Below, in pieces: positions 12,110 through 23,478 of a stretch of 64,000 bases of DNA. How positions within the stretch are numbered: position 1 is the stretch's first letter; each line of letters opens with the position of its first letter. The stretch lies in assembly GCA_025667525.1 (NCBI GenBank), contig CM046874.1:662550963-662614962 (forward strand), in the 5' to 3' direction. Source of the stretch: Glebionis coronaria. Its lineage: Eukaryota; Streptophyta; Magnoliopsida; Asterales; Asteraceae. Position numbers and translations under genes: made by a program. A model generated the notes under the pieces. It was not told where the DNA came from, did not search any database, and was given only the letters and a program-made list of their open reading frames with translations.

Positions 12110-13745
12110 GCCATAATCCTTCAACAACTCTAACCATCTCCTCTGTCTCATGTTCAATTCACGCTCAGTGAAGTTATACTTCAAGCTCTTGTGGTCCGTG
12201 AAAATGTCACATGATTCTCCATACCAGTAGTGCCTCAATATATTTAAAGCAAACACAACTGCTGCAAGTTCCGAGTCATGCGTAGGATAATTTTCCTCAT
12301 AAGGCTTAAGCTGCCGTGAAGAATATGCGATTACTTTCCCACCTTGCATGAGATGCATCACTGTAGATTTGAAATCCACCCGTACCAGATGGGAGAGTAA
12401 GAATAGGTACATATACTAACTTCTGCTTCAGGTCTTCAAAGCTCTTCTCTCGTTCTTCAGTCCAGACGAATTTCTCCCCTTTCTGCATCCGTTTGGTCAA
12501 TGGTAGTGCTAGGCGGGAAATGTTCTCTACGAACCTACGGTAATAACCAGCTAAGCCTAGGAAACTGCAGACTTTAGTCGCTGATGTCGGCCTTGGCCAT
12601 TTGGTAATAGCCTCAACCTTTGCTGGATCCATGGTGATTCCTTCTGCTGATACAATGTGACCTAAGAATGCCACCTTGTCTAACCAGAACTCACACTTGG
12701 AGAATTTAGCATACAACTGCTTCTGTCGAAGAATCTGTAGTACTGTACGAAGATGGTCTTCGTGTTCCTCCTTGGACTTGGAGAAAATCCGAATGTCATC
12801 GATGAATACAATGACAAACTTGTCCAGAAATTCATGGAAGATTCTGTTCATCAAATCCATGAACACTGCTGGAGCATTTGTAAAGCCAAATGGCATGACT
12901 ACAAATTCGTAGTTGCCAAAGCGGGTACGAAAAGAAGTCTTGGCGATATACTGCTCCTTAACCCGTAGCTGATGATAGCCTGACCTGAGATCAGTCTTGG
13001 AGAAGTGTTTGGCCCCTTGGAGTTGGTCAAACAGATCATCTATACGTGGCAGTGGATACCTATTCCTGATGGTAATCTTGTTGAGCTCGCGATAGTCTAT
13101 GCAAAGACGCATACTGCCTTCCTTCTTCTTAACAAATAAGACCGGTGCGCCCCATGGAGATGCGCTCGATCGAATAAAGCCTCGTTCTATAAGTTCTTGC
13201 AATTGATCCTTCAGCTCCTTCAACTCTATGGGAGCCATGCGATAAGGAGCCTTGGAAATCGGCTCAGCTCCTAGGATGACATCGATATTAAACTCTACTT
13301 CGCGTGCAGGTGGTATGCCCGGAAGTTCTTCTGGAAATACATCTGGAAATTCTGACACTATCGGCTGATCCTGAATCGATGGGGATTCAGCATGCATGTC
13401 ATGAACAATAGCTATATAACCCTCGCAACCGTGTGAAAGTAGTACACGTGCTTGCAAGGTTGAAATGATTTGTACAGACCTGCCGGGTACGAACCCGTTG
13501 TGACTGTACTCTGGCGTATTAACATCACCAAAAATGACTCGATATGAATGGCAGTCTATGGTAGCATGATGCTTGGATAGCCAATCCATGCCCAAAATAA
13601 TGTCAAAATCATTCATGTCTGGCGGAAGTGCGTCAACTGGACGAACCTTGTCATCAAACTCTAGGGGAAGGCTCTTGTACACATGGGTTATAAGTACAGA
13701 GTCTCTCAAAGGCGTGAAAATACTGAGTCTATTCTCTAGTGGCAT
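12098..13745 (-). pseudogene. G1 reverse transcriptase and RNase H
   Basis: The 479-residue frame begins inside the protease tail (ILGMDWL, about 49-55). It covers RT with LCIDYRELN (about 214-222), the polymerase motif FIDD (314-317) and the thumb/connection [10 protein letters not shown]. The two catalytic aspartates are present, but the usual FIDDILVYS reads FIDDIRIFS. At about 12,400 a small deletion shifts the frame at the RNase H start, between YSDAS and [16 protein letters not shown]. RNase H then continues in another frame (12,098-12,412) with [11 protein letters not shown] copies the RNA and RNase H degrades it; with the deletion this copy is unlikely to make an active fusion protein. 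Confidence 0.9.
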
Positions 13746-13990
13746 GGAGAGTATCCTAACATTCTTGGCATAAGCAGTAGAAATGACCGAGTGAGTAGCA
13801 CCCGTATCGAATAGAACACATGCAGCTTGACCTCACATATACAAGATTCCAGTGATGGTACCTGCAGACTTGTTGGCCTGATCGCGAGATGTCGTGTAAA
13901 CGCGTCCAGTAGTAGGAGGCGGCTTGGTATCAGCATGTCCCGATGTACCCTCAACCTCGCCCTTGCGGCAATCCTTCGTGCGGTGGCCAG
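13746..13990 (-). pseudogene. G1 gag end and aspartic protease
   Basis: Minus-strand reading continues the gag zinc knuckle (second half, TGHRTKDC) at 13,990, then a Pro/Thr/Gly linker, a TGA near 13,834, and the retroviral-type protease active site FDTGATHS (about 13,806-13,829). The protease would cleave the gag-pol polyprotein inside the particle. The first half of the same knuckle is at 18,235-18,250, on the other side of G3. The TGA stands where related elements have a coding residue, so it is read as a nonsense mutation. Confidence 0.8.
13986..13990. repeat. G3 target duplication, left (GCCAG)
   Basis: Identical to 18,230-18,234. Deleting one copy plus the insert brings the two halves of the gag zinc knuckle together in frame with normal CX2CX4HX4C spacing. 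Confidence 0.9.
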
Positions 13991-16853
13991 TGTGAGAAGC
14001 CGTACTTTCCCAACATTTTTTATTCTTTTTATTTGTGCTTCTTGAATTTTCCAACGTATTACGTTTTCTTTTATTGATATCTGTAAATACTGAGATTTTT
14101 AAATTATACTTTTTAAGTATTTTTCTGATCATCGATAAATACTTTTTATGGAATTATAAAATTTTTATTTTATTTTTCTATATTTAATTTAAATCAAAGT
14201 TTTTGATTTAAAATCACCCGCGTGCGTTTTACAACGAGTTTATTCAAAATCAATGTACAACGAGAATTCCTAGTGATCGTGATACCGACGGATACCCAAA
14301 AAGTTTACGTTTATTTATCGATTGTTTCGATAATTAATACTTTCGACGATTTTGTTTTAATTACGTATTAAGTCGTGTCAGGAAATCGTATAATCATTTT
14401 TATGATGCATTGTAACTTTTGAGAAGTATTTTTACGAAACCCGAGCCCCGTAAATATTTTCAATATTTACCAATAACCATTTTCTACCCTTTAAAACTAT
14501 TAATTGTTTTTAGGTCCACAAGTTTCAAATTGGCAACTCTTACCCCTACAACTAAAACGATATAAAAACTACCTTTCTTCCACTTAAACACATACAACCA
14601 CCAATTTATAAAAAATTTCATCATCTCCTCTCCTTTTTTTCTCTTTAGCCGTGAGCTACACCACAAAAACACCCCCAAATCTTCATCATCCAACATGATT
14701 TGATCAAAACAAAAATAAGACCCATGTTCTAAGTCTTGTGGTGATTCTATTGATACAAGTATTTCACACATGCATCAAAATTTCAAGAACTTATGATTTT
14801 ATGGTTGTATGATGTTTTAATCATCATGCATGTGGTGTTTATGGTAAGATTATGTTGTTTTTATCATAAAAAGTCTTGTTTTTAATCTTTGATTTTGTTA
14901 AATTTTACATGCATGTGTTTAGGAGTGTGTTTGGTTGTTAGTAATGATAGTATAGTGATCCTAGGGGTATGGGAATGATTGGTTCTGAGTGAAAAATGGA
15001 TTTGACTTGTTTTCTAAAAGGCTATTTTGGGGCAGCAGGTATTAAACAGATTTTTCGTGGGTTTAAGTTCTGTGAAAGACTGAGATTATTTGAAATTGTT
15101 GTAGAGTTTTCCGAGACGGTCGTTTTGGTATAAGATAGAGCTTCTAAGTCATTACGAGTCAAAAGTTATGCTAGTTTTAGTTTTCGTGTACCGGGAGACG
15201 CAAGTCGGCACAATCCGAAATTGTAGCTGATTTTGGGTCGAATCTCGGGGACTTTAGGCTTGGTTAGATAGTTGATACTACTGATTTTCAAAGTTTACAA
15301 ACTGAGTTTGATGAGTCTAGTAGTGGTTTCAAAAGACGGTTGTCGAGTTAGTACTTTTAAAGTGGTCCAAGCGGTTTTACAAAACAAGTGCACATATCTG
15401 TCCCAAATTTGGAGTTGAGTAAAGTGTCGAGCTGATGGGTTTTAAAGTGTGAACGTTGGCTCAAATTTTGGTGAGGTTACAGGTTATAAGTAACCTTGAA
15501 ACAAACTTTCATCAAAAACGGACAAGCCTAGATAGGGTAGATTGGTGTGTACATTCGGAGTGTACTTGCTGATTTTATTTTTGGAGTCGTAGTTCAATGT
15601 TTGTGTTGCGTGAGTTTGAGTATTCATCATCTAACATGATGACTTATTCAAGTGCTTAGTCATTATATAAATGACTTAGCTACTGGTCCGAGTGATGTAA
15701 ATGAATAGTTTGACTTGTTTTGACTTGGCGTCGTATAACGGGTCATTTTCAAGTGTTCAAGTGTTTTAAACGAGTAACGTTGGATTAATGGATTCATTTG
15801 GTTCGTGTCAATGGTTTTGAAACGTGTATACTTTGAAAATATTTGAATCATATTATAATTGGTACATATCGATATTTGAGTCCAAGTCTTAACGCGCGCC
15901 TTATAGTGATAGGTTGCGGTTTTCGTGTTTCTCGGGCATCCATATCGTCGGTGATCGTCTACAACTACCGTTTCTACTCAGTTGTTGAGTACCGTGATTG
16001 ACTTACCTCGTGGCTAAGGTAAGTTCATAGCCCCTTTTTACTTGTACATGGTTTCTAAACACGGGGTGAGATTCTACATGGTGGAACACAACCATTTAAA
16101 ACTGTATGCTATCCAGAACTTGTATGCTTTCCAGAGTTTCATTTTATTATTGCTTTTTAGTCTCTAGCCTTAAGTTTCCTCTCCTGACCATGAACCTTTA
16201 ATTTCGATTACTAAGCGCGAATGTTGTGGGTGGATCCATCGGGATTGACTGTCCCCGTCTCAAGTACCTTGACGCACTGATATTTGTTTATTACTTGAGT
16301 ATTTAGGCTGAACACTCCTTAGAGGAACTTACATTGAGTTAAGCTTCGGTTCATGAACTGACAGCAATAATAATGGTTTCCGGACTATGGTTGACGTATA
16401 TAACCGTACTCCACACTACTTGTTTTACAAATGAATGCTTGTGTTCCACATCCTTATTGCTAAACCTATGAATATCACTCAACTTTATGTTGACGATTTT
16501 ACATGTTTAATCTCAGGTATTATTACTTAGTTTTGCTTAGATGGGAGCCCGCAGGATATTATCGCAGCTTGGAGATTTCTGTGGTGTTTGTGAAAGATTT
16601 GTTTTATATAAACTAATCAAAAGTTTATTCAATCTTTTGGGCAACTTATTGTTATAAATCGAGATGAAATAATATAATTTTCCGCTTTTAAAACTCTGGG
16701 ACCTATGTTTAAAAACTCTGACCCTTTTATGATGTAATGTACATGTTTTTATTTCGTCAGCTTTGTATGAACTGTAATTCATTGTTTCTTGTACTATGAC
16801 GTGTTACCCCCTCGTTGCCTAGTTGTTCCATGTCAGATTCTGGGGGTCTCACA
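13991..16853 (+). mobile_element. G3 5' LTR
   Basis: 2,863 bases, TGTGAGAAG...GGGGTCTCACA, homologous along its length in reverse orientation to 59,950-62,797. Non-coding; short frames inside (for example 14,484-14,771) are not conserved as protein with the other copy. Confidence 0.85.
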
Positions 16854-16856
16854 GAT

Positions 16857-16868
16857 TGGTATCAAAGC
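16857..16868 (+). other. G3 primer-binding site
   Basis: TGGTATCAAAGC, three bases after the LTR end; one mismatch from the initiator-tRNA-Met site. Confidence 0.8.
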
Positions 16869-18229
16869 GATGGTTATAGGGAACTGAGTCATTTTTTCAA
16901 ACAAAAAAAAACTTAGTCTATAACCGAGAGTTCAAATATTTCATGTTTTAAGTGTCAACCACAGAATCTGCCATTGTTGTTCGATATCTTCGCGGGTAAC
17001 TCTCTAATCCTTATTACTTACGTTTAATTATCGTTATAGTATTTCATCTCTTGATTTCATGTTGAAATGTTATGTAACCCTGATGACGATAATTACTATA
17101 TCTTTTCAAAACCTTGTGCTTCATTGATTATCATTCGATATTACTGTGATTACATCTGCTCTTATTGTATTTCTGGAATTCTTGTTCTTGTGAACTGATC
17201 TGGTTACGATGATTTTATATCGTTATGACGTTACATACTTGTATTCAGAGCGCGTATGCTGCCGATTTTTCATACTCATTTTTCGGAGTACTAGTGCTAT
17301 TTCATTTATGCGTGATACGACTGAATTCATATGCTCATTCGTTTTGAACCGTCTGTTTTTCTCGACTCGCTGATACATGTTGTGCTTACTCTCGAGATAC
17401 CATTGTTCAGGATTAAGAAGTGTTTTTTTCGAATAACTTCTGATTTTCATTCTACTACCATACGTGTTGCTCTCATTGTTTAATTTCTTTAAAATATCTA
17501 TTTAGATATCTAATTTGTTTGTCGACCAATTGTGATTGATTGTCTTGGAAAATAGTCTATTGACCATTGTGTAGCTCAATGTGTCTCCCAGAAAGACTAA
17601 AGGACATCGTGTGAGTTACATATCTCGAAGCATTCCTTGAATCAGTGTTGAATAATATCGTGGGTTTTCATAATCTTGATTTACCTTTACGCCACCGTTT
17701 TACACGACATTTGTACATGGATTACATCTTATTTCATGGACCATTCTACGTTTCGACTTCGACTTACAACTTCCTTTGTACCTTGAAAACATGATTGTCA
17801 TTTATTATGTGACAATTGTTTGGAATACGATCCTACTTGTATCCTCCCTTTTTCATTAAACCTCCTTGCCCAGGAGTGCGACTTTTTAATATTTTGTTTC
17901 TTTCTCGGTGTGTCTTGTGATTTTGGAAAATCACGCCGCAAGGAGACTTTCCTGTATTGCATCTTGCAATCGAAGACACGGATGATATGCGTCGTTTTTT
18001 ATCTCTCAGATTATCGTTGGCATTCTTGAACCGTTTCCATACTGTGTTTTATTTACATGACTAATTATACAGTTTATCTTCTTTCGTCTTTATGGAATCC
18101 ACAAGTCTCGTGTGTACATTAATTCTGGGTTATTATGAAATTGGATTTAATTTCAAGCTGTGTCGAAAAAATATACTTTGTATAGAAACTTTACAGGAAA
18201 TTTAACAGTATCGAGAAAATATTTTTATT
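16869..18229 (+). other. G3 non-coding leader
   Basis: No frame here resembles gag or pol in either strand. The stretch is AT-rich, with no repeats I can see. It may be the leader of a large non-coding (LARD-like) element. Confidence 0.5.
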
Positions 18230-18234
18230 GCCAG
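18230..18234. repeat. G3 target duplication, right (GCCAG)
   Basis: See 13,986-13,990. Confidence 0.9.
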
Positions 18235-19532
18235 GAAGACCACACTTGTAGCATGCGTCACTGTCACGGCGACACGGACCTGGGTGCCTACGATGGCAAG
18301 TAGAGAAAAGAGGACGAGTATATCCTCCAGCAGGTGTCCTGACTGGCTGAGAGCCTGCTAAAACAACATACATGAGACATGGTAAAAAGGTACAAAGGAC
18401 AATGCGGGTAAATCGTAAGATTGAATACCAGTGATAGCTGGACGGTTAGGCTGTGAACCTCTCTGGTTCTGGTCCCTACCGTTTCCATGGTTCCTGGTAG
18501 AAGATTTGCTAATGTGTCAGAGTTAAGAGTTATAACATGTAATCATAAGAAATTGCATAAGAATAAGGACCTGCTGCTGTTGGAGTGTCCAGCTTTGTTA
18601 CGGTAATTATCATTACCGCCACGCCTATCCGTAGCAGAACGGTCGTTAGTCTGACCGTTTCCCTTGGGCTGATTAGGTTGTTGCTGAGTAGCCGGCTGAG
18701 ACCGGTCCCCAGTCTTTTGCCTGGAATATACAATTTAAAGAGATGAAATATTGACACATACTGAAAGAATACGGATTGGTCACCGCTTGAATACGAATGT
18801 TTACCTCTTATCGGGTCTCTCTGCTTCCCCGAACTCATCTCTCTCCTTCAACATCTCCAGCTTACGTGCTGCATCGGCCACTTGTGCTACCGTGTTGAAC
18901 GTAGCACACACCAAGTTGTTTGCGACCGATGTGCGAAGAGCCCACCTGAAGTGGTGTGCCTGCTCTTCAGGAGTACCTGCTACTGCACCAAGGAAACCAG
19001 TTAAGCGAAGAAAGCGCTGCATGAACTCGTTTCTATTCTCCCCAGCTCTTTGTTGGATCCCATGATACTCCTTTTTCAGCTTGTCTTGCTCAGCCTTGGG
19101 AAAGAACTGCTCCATTACCCTACCTCTGAATTGATCCCATGTCAAACCAGCCACCCAATCATCTCCTCCCTCAGACTGCTTGAGTGCTATCCACCATGCT
19201 AAAACATCACCTTCAAACCGGTAGCATGCCAACCTCGACTTGAAGACGGGGTCACAGCCCATAGCATCAAAAATCTTCTCAATGTGAGCCAACCATCTTT
19301 CAGCTTCACTGGGGCTATCTGTTCTCTCGAAATCTTGAGGGCGGAGCTTATTGAATCTCTCCAGCCATGTAGCTAATTTTGCTGGAGGAGGAGGAGGTGG
19401 TACTGGGTGATGTTGCTGGTTGTTGGCAGCCTGAACCTCAGCCCTAATTTCGTTCCTCAACCGAGGAAGCATAGCTTGCATTGCAGCTTGGACTGCTGCA
19501 TTGAGTTGTTCCTGCTCGCGTGTGAGAACCAT
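18235..19532 (-). CDS. G1 gag, apparently split by three small introns
   Basis: Probable start ATG at 19,532-19,530 (the frame extends further up but is non-gag-like there and a TCAG precedes the ATG). Exon 1 (19,532-18,805) encodes the gag core, with a poly-Pro patch, WLERFNKLRPQDF, GDVLAWW and EYHGIQQRAGENRNEFMQRF. Exon 2 (18,720-18,571) and exon 3 (18,493-18,429) encode a Gln/Asn/Gly-rich linker. Exon 4 (18,357 onward) carries the basic Cys/His segment and the first half of the zinc knuckle (CYKC), which continues beyond G3 at 13,985. Each gap starts GT, ends AG, is 71-84 bases and restores frame. Gag coats the element RNA in the cytoplasm. Splicing is inferred; domains are seen. Confidence 0.75.
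18358..18428 (-). other. G1 gag candidate intron 3 (71 or 74 bases)
   Basis: Donor GTATTC at 18,428, acceptor TTGTTTTAG ending at 18,358, or three bases later at a second CAG. Either acceptor keeps the frame into the Cys/His region. Confidence 0.7.
18494..18570 (-). other. G1 gag candidate intron 2 (77 bases)
   Basis: Donor GTCCTT at 18,570 after AGCAG, acceptor TCTACCAG ending at 18,494. Both flanking exons are Asn/Gln/Gly-rich in the joined frame; the intron contains stops. Confidence 0.7.
18721..18804 (-). other. G1 gag candidate intron 1 (84 bases)
   Basis: Donor GTAAAC at 18,804, acceptor ATATTCCAG ending at 18,721. Without splicing the frame stops at TAA 18,803-18,801, immediately at the donor. 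Confidence 0.75.
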
Positions 19533-19965
19533 CTGACAGTATAACATAAAATACATTAATAAACTGATCAAAACATAAACTATATACATGAAAAAAAAAT
19601 TATACCAATAAATCGTGAGAAAAATTTTATGTAGGAAAACTTGTACATGAATGCATGATGCAGTTTTATAAAAACTTTTATATGCGCGAGAATGAACGCC
19701 TATGGTCAGTTCACCCAAAACAAAAAACATGGCGAGGGGACGCCTATGGGTCGGTCCCAAATTTAAAAGTTTCGATAAAACTCATGCGACTAAATAGGGC
19801 CAGTCCTGTACCAACCATTACTTAGTCATAAACCTGCGACAATGACATATATATGTATGCATGAAAATGATGAATGCATGAGAACCGACTGTCAGTTCTA
19901 GGAATACCATAATGACTACCCACTAATCACAGGTCATGTTTTGAGATCCTACAGGTCGAAGCCTT

Positions 19966-19978
19966 GGCTCTGATACCA
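19966..19978 (-). other. G1 primer-binding site
   Basis: GGCTCTGATACCA, reverse complement of the initiator-tRNA-Met site TGGTATCAGAGCC, four bases inside the 5' LTR. Confidence 0.9.
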
Positions 19979-19982
19979 TAAT

Positions 19983-22859
19983 TGTAACACCCCTTTTTGA
20001 TAAATGGAATGACACGCGTGATTATGGCGTGTCATCAAAGCATACAAGGATAAATGTCTAAACATTACATGACCATAAAGGAAATACCGGAATCAAACAT
20101 CGGTATCCCAAAATTAGAACACATCACACACAAACATATGTACTTTAATAGAAAGGACTAAACAATGTCCATGTGAAATGAGTATCAAAGTATAGATAAA
20201 TGCATAAAGTAAAGAAGGCTAGAAAGCTTCCAGTCCATATGCACGTACGCTTAAAGTCTACGAGCGTCCCTGAGTACCTGCCGTTTTGGGAACATGAAAA
20301 GGAAAACGGCTGAGCATAATGCTCAGTGCACGGATGTACAAGTAAAGCATGAATAATATAAGCATATAAGCATGAAAAAGCGGAAGAAACTAAGTCCTGG
20401 ATAATTTGGGTATATCTTAGTAAAACTGGTTTTATAGTTTTGAAAAGCCTTATGTTTTATCTTGTAAAAACTGTTTAACATATTTACCATTAGCCAATAT
20501 AGGTCATGAATTATCAACGTGCATGAATACTTGGAGGGGTGACCTCGTCATGCAAATTAGATGGGCTTCCTCTAATTTAATATACTGGTTTGGGTAGGAG
20601 GGATCAGCTCCTTGTGAGGGATGCAAGGCACACACCACATTCACACTGAATTATCTGCTGAAAACATTTAACTAGGATGCACCCATACGCCCCACTTGAT
20701 AATAATAAATGACCAAAAGCTTAAAGGGACGCCACGAGCTATCACTCCGATGTGGTGAAGTCATAACACCAGTGCCTCTAGTGTTATGGTTATGGTACCT
20801 CCATAACTAGGTGAAACTGCTCATGCATGTATATGGCTTTAGGTATTCTAATTAAACATAAGCAATTCATAAACATATAAAACATATACTGGGAAAACAA
20901 TTGGCTGCATGCGGGGAATCCAAATAAAGAAAGATTGTCCATACTGAAAGGACGGAGAATCGGTACCTTATGTCCAGTGAACGAAGAAGACGAACGGAAG
21001 AGAGTCCTACTTCGGTATCACTAATGCTACATAAATACATACGTGTATAAGTATCTGATTACTGAGTACGTAGCTGGCTTTATATCATGTCTTAGCTTGT
21101 TTTATGTGTTCATGTCAAGTTTTACTGATTTAAGCTTTATACTGTGTTTATCATATATTCTGTCTATTCTGATTAAGTATTACTTGTATTTCATGTATTA
21201 TTATACTTGTAGTGTAATAATAAGTAACTTTCTAAAAATAGCAGGTTTCCTAAAATAGAAAGTTTCCAAAAATAGAAAGTTTCCAAATATAGAAAGTTTC
21301 CAAAAATAGAATTACTGCTTAAAATTGATAAGTTTCTAAAAATAGAAAGTTTCCATAAATAGATTAGCTGCGTTAAATAAATAAGTTTCTAAAAATAGAA
21401 AGTTTCCATAATTAGATATGAGCTAGATAATTAAGTTAATTATATAAGCTTAAGTGTTTTCTGATTATTATTCTAAGTCATGTGATTATATACTATAGTT
21501 TATAAATTATTTCATGTGAATTAAATAAACTATAGGTTAAAGTATTTAATTAAATATAACATGATTTTAATTAAATAAAGGTAAAATACTTAGGTTAAAA
21601 CATGTATTATTATCTATTAATAATATAACCTAAGTCATGTAAAATAATTAATTATAATCATGTTTTTAATAATTAAATAATTATATAGTCTAATCAAATG
21701 ATAAATACTTAGGTTAAAAATTCATGTCTTAATAATAAAATTAATAACCTAAGTTATGTAAATTAAATTAATCATGTTCATGTCTTTTATTAATTTAATA
21801 TTAAGTCTTGTAAAAATAATATAACTTGTAAAAAAAATAATATTAAACCTTGTAAAAATACTCATGAACCGAACCATGTACTAATTCTAACAAGTGAACC
21901 GGACCCATGTTTAAAACCCATGAACCGGACCCGTAAACATCACCATACCCCGACCTAGGTCGGGGTTTCTTGCCCTTGCTGCTGCTGTGACACCACCATC
22001 ACCAAACCGAGACCTTAAGGTCTCGGTGGTGTGAATATAAGCCAAGCCGAGACCCCCTTGGGTTTCGGTTAGGCGTCAGCCACAAACAAAACACCCCTAA
22101 ACCCTTAATTGATTTAAACCCCCTGATTATTAACATGTTTATATCTTGTTTTTAATTAGTTTATTAAAAACATGCATGATTTTATGTGATTAAATAAATC
22201 AAAACATAAAAAGAAAAAGTTTAAAGGTTATACCAATCACGTGAATCGAATGAGGATAAACACACAACGATTCTTGCAATAAATCAAAGACCTAAATCAA
22301 CGCGAATCACCCTTGTGGTGATGCTAAACCCGGCGGCCAAGAGAGGAAGAAGAAAAGGGATTTTTAGGGTTTTTAGTTATTTCCTAAATCTTGCTAAATG
22401 AAAATACCTTTTCCTTAATTTTCATGTTTAGTAAAAATTATGGGCTTGGCCCTTTTGTCTTGGTGTAGCCTCGGATATGGGGCCCATAAAGGGTTAACCC
22501 GAACATTTTCCGTGTCTAAAATATAAGTGTGTTCTCGTATTCGTGTTTTACGTGTTTTAATTAGTTATCGCTCGTGACTTAATATATTTATTCGTGATCG
22601 CAATAAATATACATACATACGTAATATTAGCTCGTGATTAATTACGTTCATGATTTCATGTTCGTATGTTCGTGATTATAATTATTATTGGAATAATTAT
22701 CGTGTGTTAATACGTAATAAATACTTATCGTGTTATAACACGTACGTAATACTTGTAATTCTTGTTCGTGAAACGTAAACGTGCTATAAAAGGAAAGTTT
22801 TAATCATGTACGTACGATCTTAAAGGTACTATTCATGGTAAAAGCATGCGAGTTTTACA
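19983..22859 (-). mobile_element. G1 5' LTR
   Basis: 2,877 bases, collinear with 7,505-10,428, TGTAACACCC...TTTTACA. It is shorter mainly because of fewer 17-base repeat copies (21,231-21,410). No coding content recognised. Confidence 0.9.
21231..21410. repeat. 17-base tandem repeat in G1 5' LTR
   Basis: Shorter counterpart of the array at 8,751-8,960, same unit. Confidence 0.8.
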
Positions 22860-22864
22860 CTTAC
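22860..22864. repeat. G1 target duplication, right (CTTAC)
   Basis: Pairs with CTTCC at 7,500-7,504; also matches the sequence expected at this point from uninterrupted R LTRs. Confidence 0.7.
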
Positions 22865-23100
22865 TATAATATTATTCTTTTTTTCTGTATAAGATATCTA
22901 CGAGTTTTGATAATGAAAAATTTTGCTTAGTTCTTGGCACTTTGCTAAGATTCTCTTAATAATCGGGAATTCGTTGAATCAACGATTGTTGGAGTTTGCC
23001 TGATCATCGGTATACTTTTGAATCAACAATAATAGGAAGCATTGTGTCTGGCATTCTTTGGAATCAAGAGATTCAATTATTTATCCTTGTTTTTTCGCTA
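22865..23100 (+). mobile_element. R-family LTR d, right part
   Basis: Continues LTR d after G1 and ends in TTGTTTTTTCGCTA. It is the reverse complement of the first ~230 bases of LTR b, which begins 18 bases later. Confidence 0.8.
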
Positions 23101-23118
23101 AAGCGGTTGGTATTAGAG
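23101..23118 (+). other. Primer-site-like loop of R fold-back
   Basis: Eighteen bases between the two inverted LTRs contain TTGGTATTAGAG, close to the tRNA-Met site TGGTATCAGAG, in the position and orientation expected after LTR d. Confidence 0.5.
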
Positions 23119-23474
23119 TGAAAAAACAAGGATAAATAATTGAATCTATTGATTCCAAAGAATGGAATACACAATCCTTCCAATTATCGTTGATTCAAAA
23201 GATTAACGATAATCAGGCAAACTCCAACAATCGTTGATTCAACGAATACCCGGTTATTAAGAGAATCTTACCAAAGTTCCAAGCACAAAGCAAAAGCTTT
23301 CATTATCAAAACTTAGAGATATCTCATACAGAAAAACAAAATTATACTTATAAGAAAAGTAGAATAACCTAAATAAAGATTAGACACTACTTTCCTATTT
23401 TCCTAAACAAAAATAAGAAACAAAATGATACAAAATAAGTAAATGATATTTTTTATTTGTGAATCTCTGCATCA
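23119..23474 (-). mobile_element. R-family LTR b (inverted arm)
   Basis: About 356 bases, lacking the first few terminal bases (starts TGAAAAAACAAGG rather than TGATGTAGCG) and ending CTGCATCA. Forms a long inverted repeat with LTR d. Confidence 0.8.
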
Positions 23475-23478
23475 TTAC

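Larger units (their letters stand above)
13991..18229 (+). mobile_element. G3: one-LTR retroelement nested in G1 gag
   Basis: Begins with a full LTR (13,991-16,853) and a primer site, both in plus orientation, followed by about 1.36 kb of non-coding leader. It ends at 18,229 without a second LTR or purine tract. Perfect 5-base duplications at both ends and exact repair of the host reading frame show the outer ends are original, so the missing 3' part was lost before or during insertion, or an internal deletion removed all but the last bases. The LTR family is the same as G4 at 59,950. Confidence 0.85.
7505..22859 (-). mobile_element. G1: near-complete Tekay-like Ty3/gypsy element (with nested G3)
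   Basis: Two homologous ~2.9 kb LTRs (TGTAACACCC...TTTTACA) flank a primer site, gag, protease, RT, RNase H, integrase with a chromodomain-like tail, and a purine tract, all on the minus strand. The element interrupts an R-family LTR, with near-perfect 5-base target duplications. It is itself interrupted by G3 at 13,991-18,229. The LTRs differ at scattered sites and in a short tandem repeat, so insertion was not recent. The polyprotein is broken by at least two nonsense codons and one deletion. Domain order RT-RNase H-integrase-chromodomain is diagnostic of chromoviruses; the Tekay/Del assignment is from sequence resemblance. Confidence 0.9.

Noticed and set aside
13833..14132. Frame joining gag knuckle half to sequence rich in Lys upstream
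   Set aside because: The upstream ~48 codons come from the start of the G3 LTR; only the part below 13,990 is gag.
14484..14771. 95-codon open frame inside the G3 LTR
   Set aside because: The homologous stretch of the G4 LTR does not keep the frame, so it is not a conserved protein.
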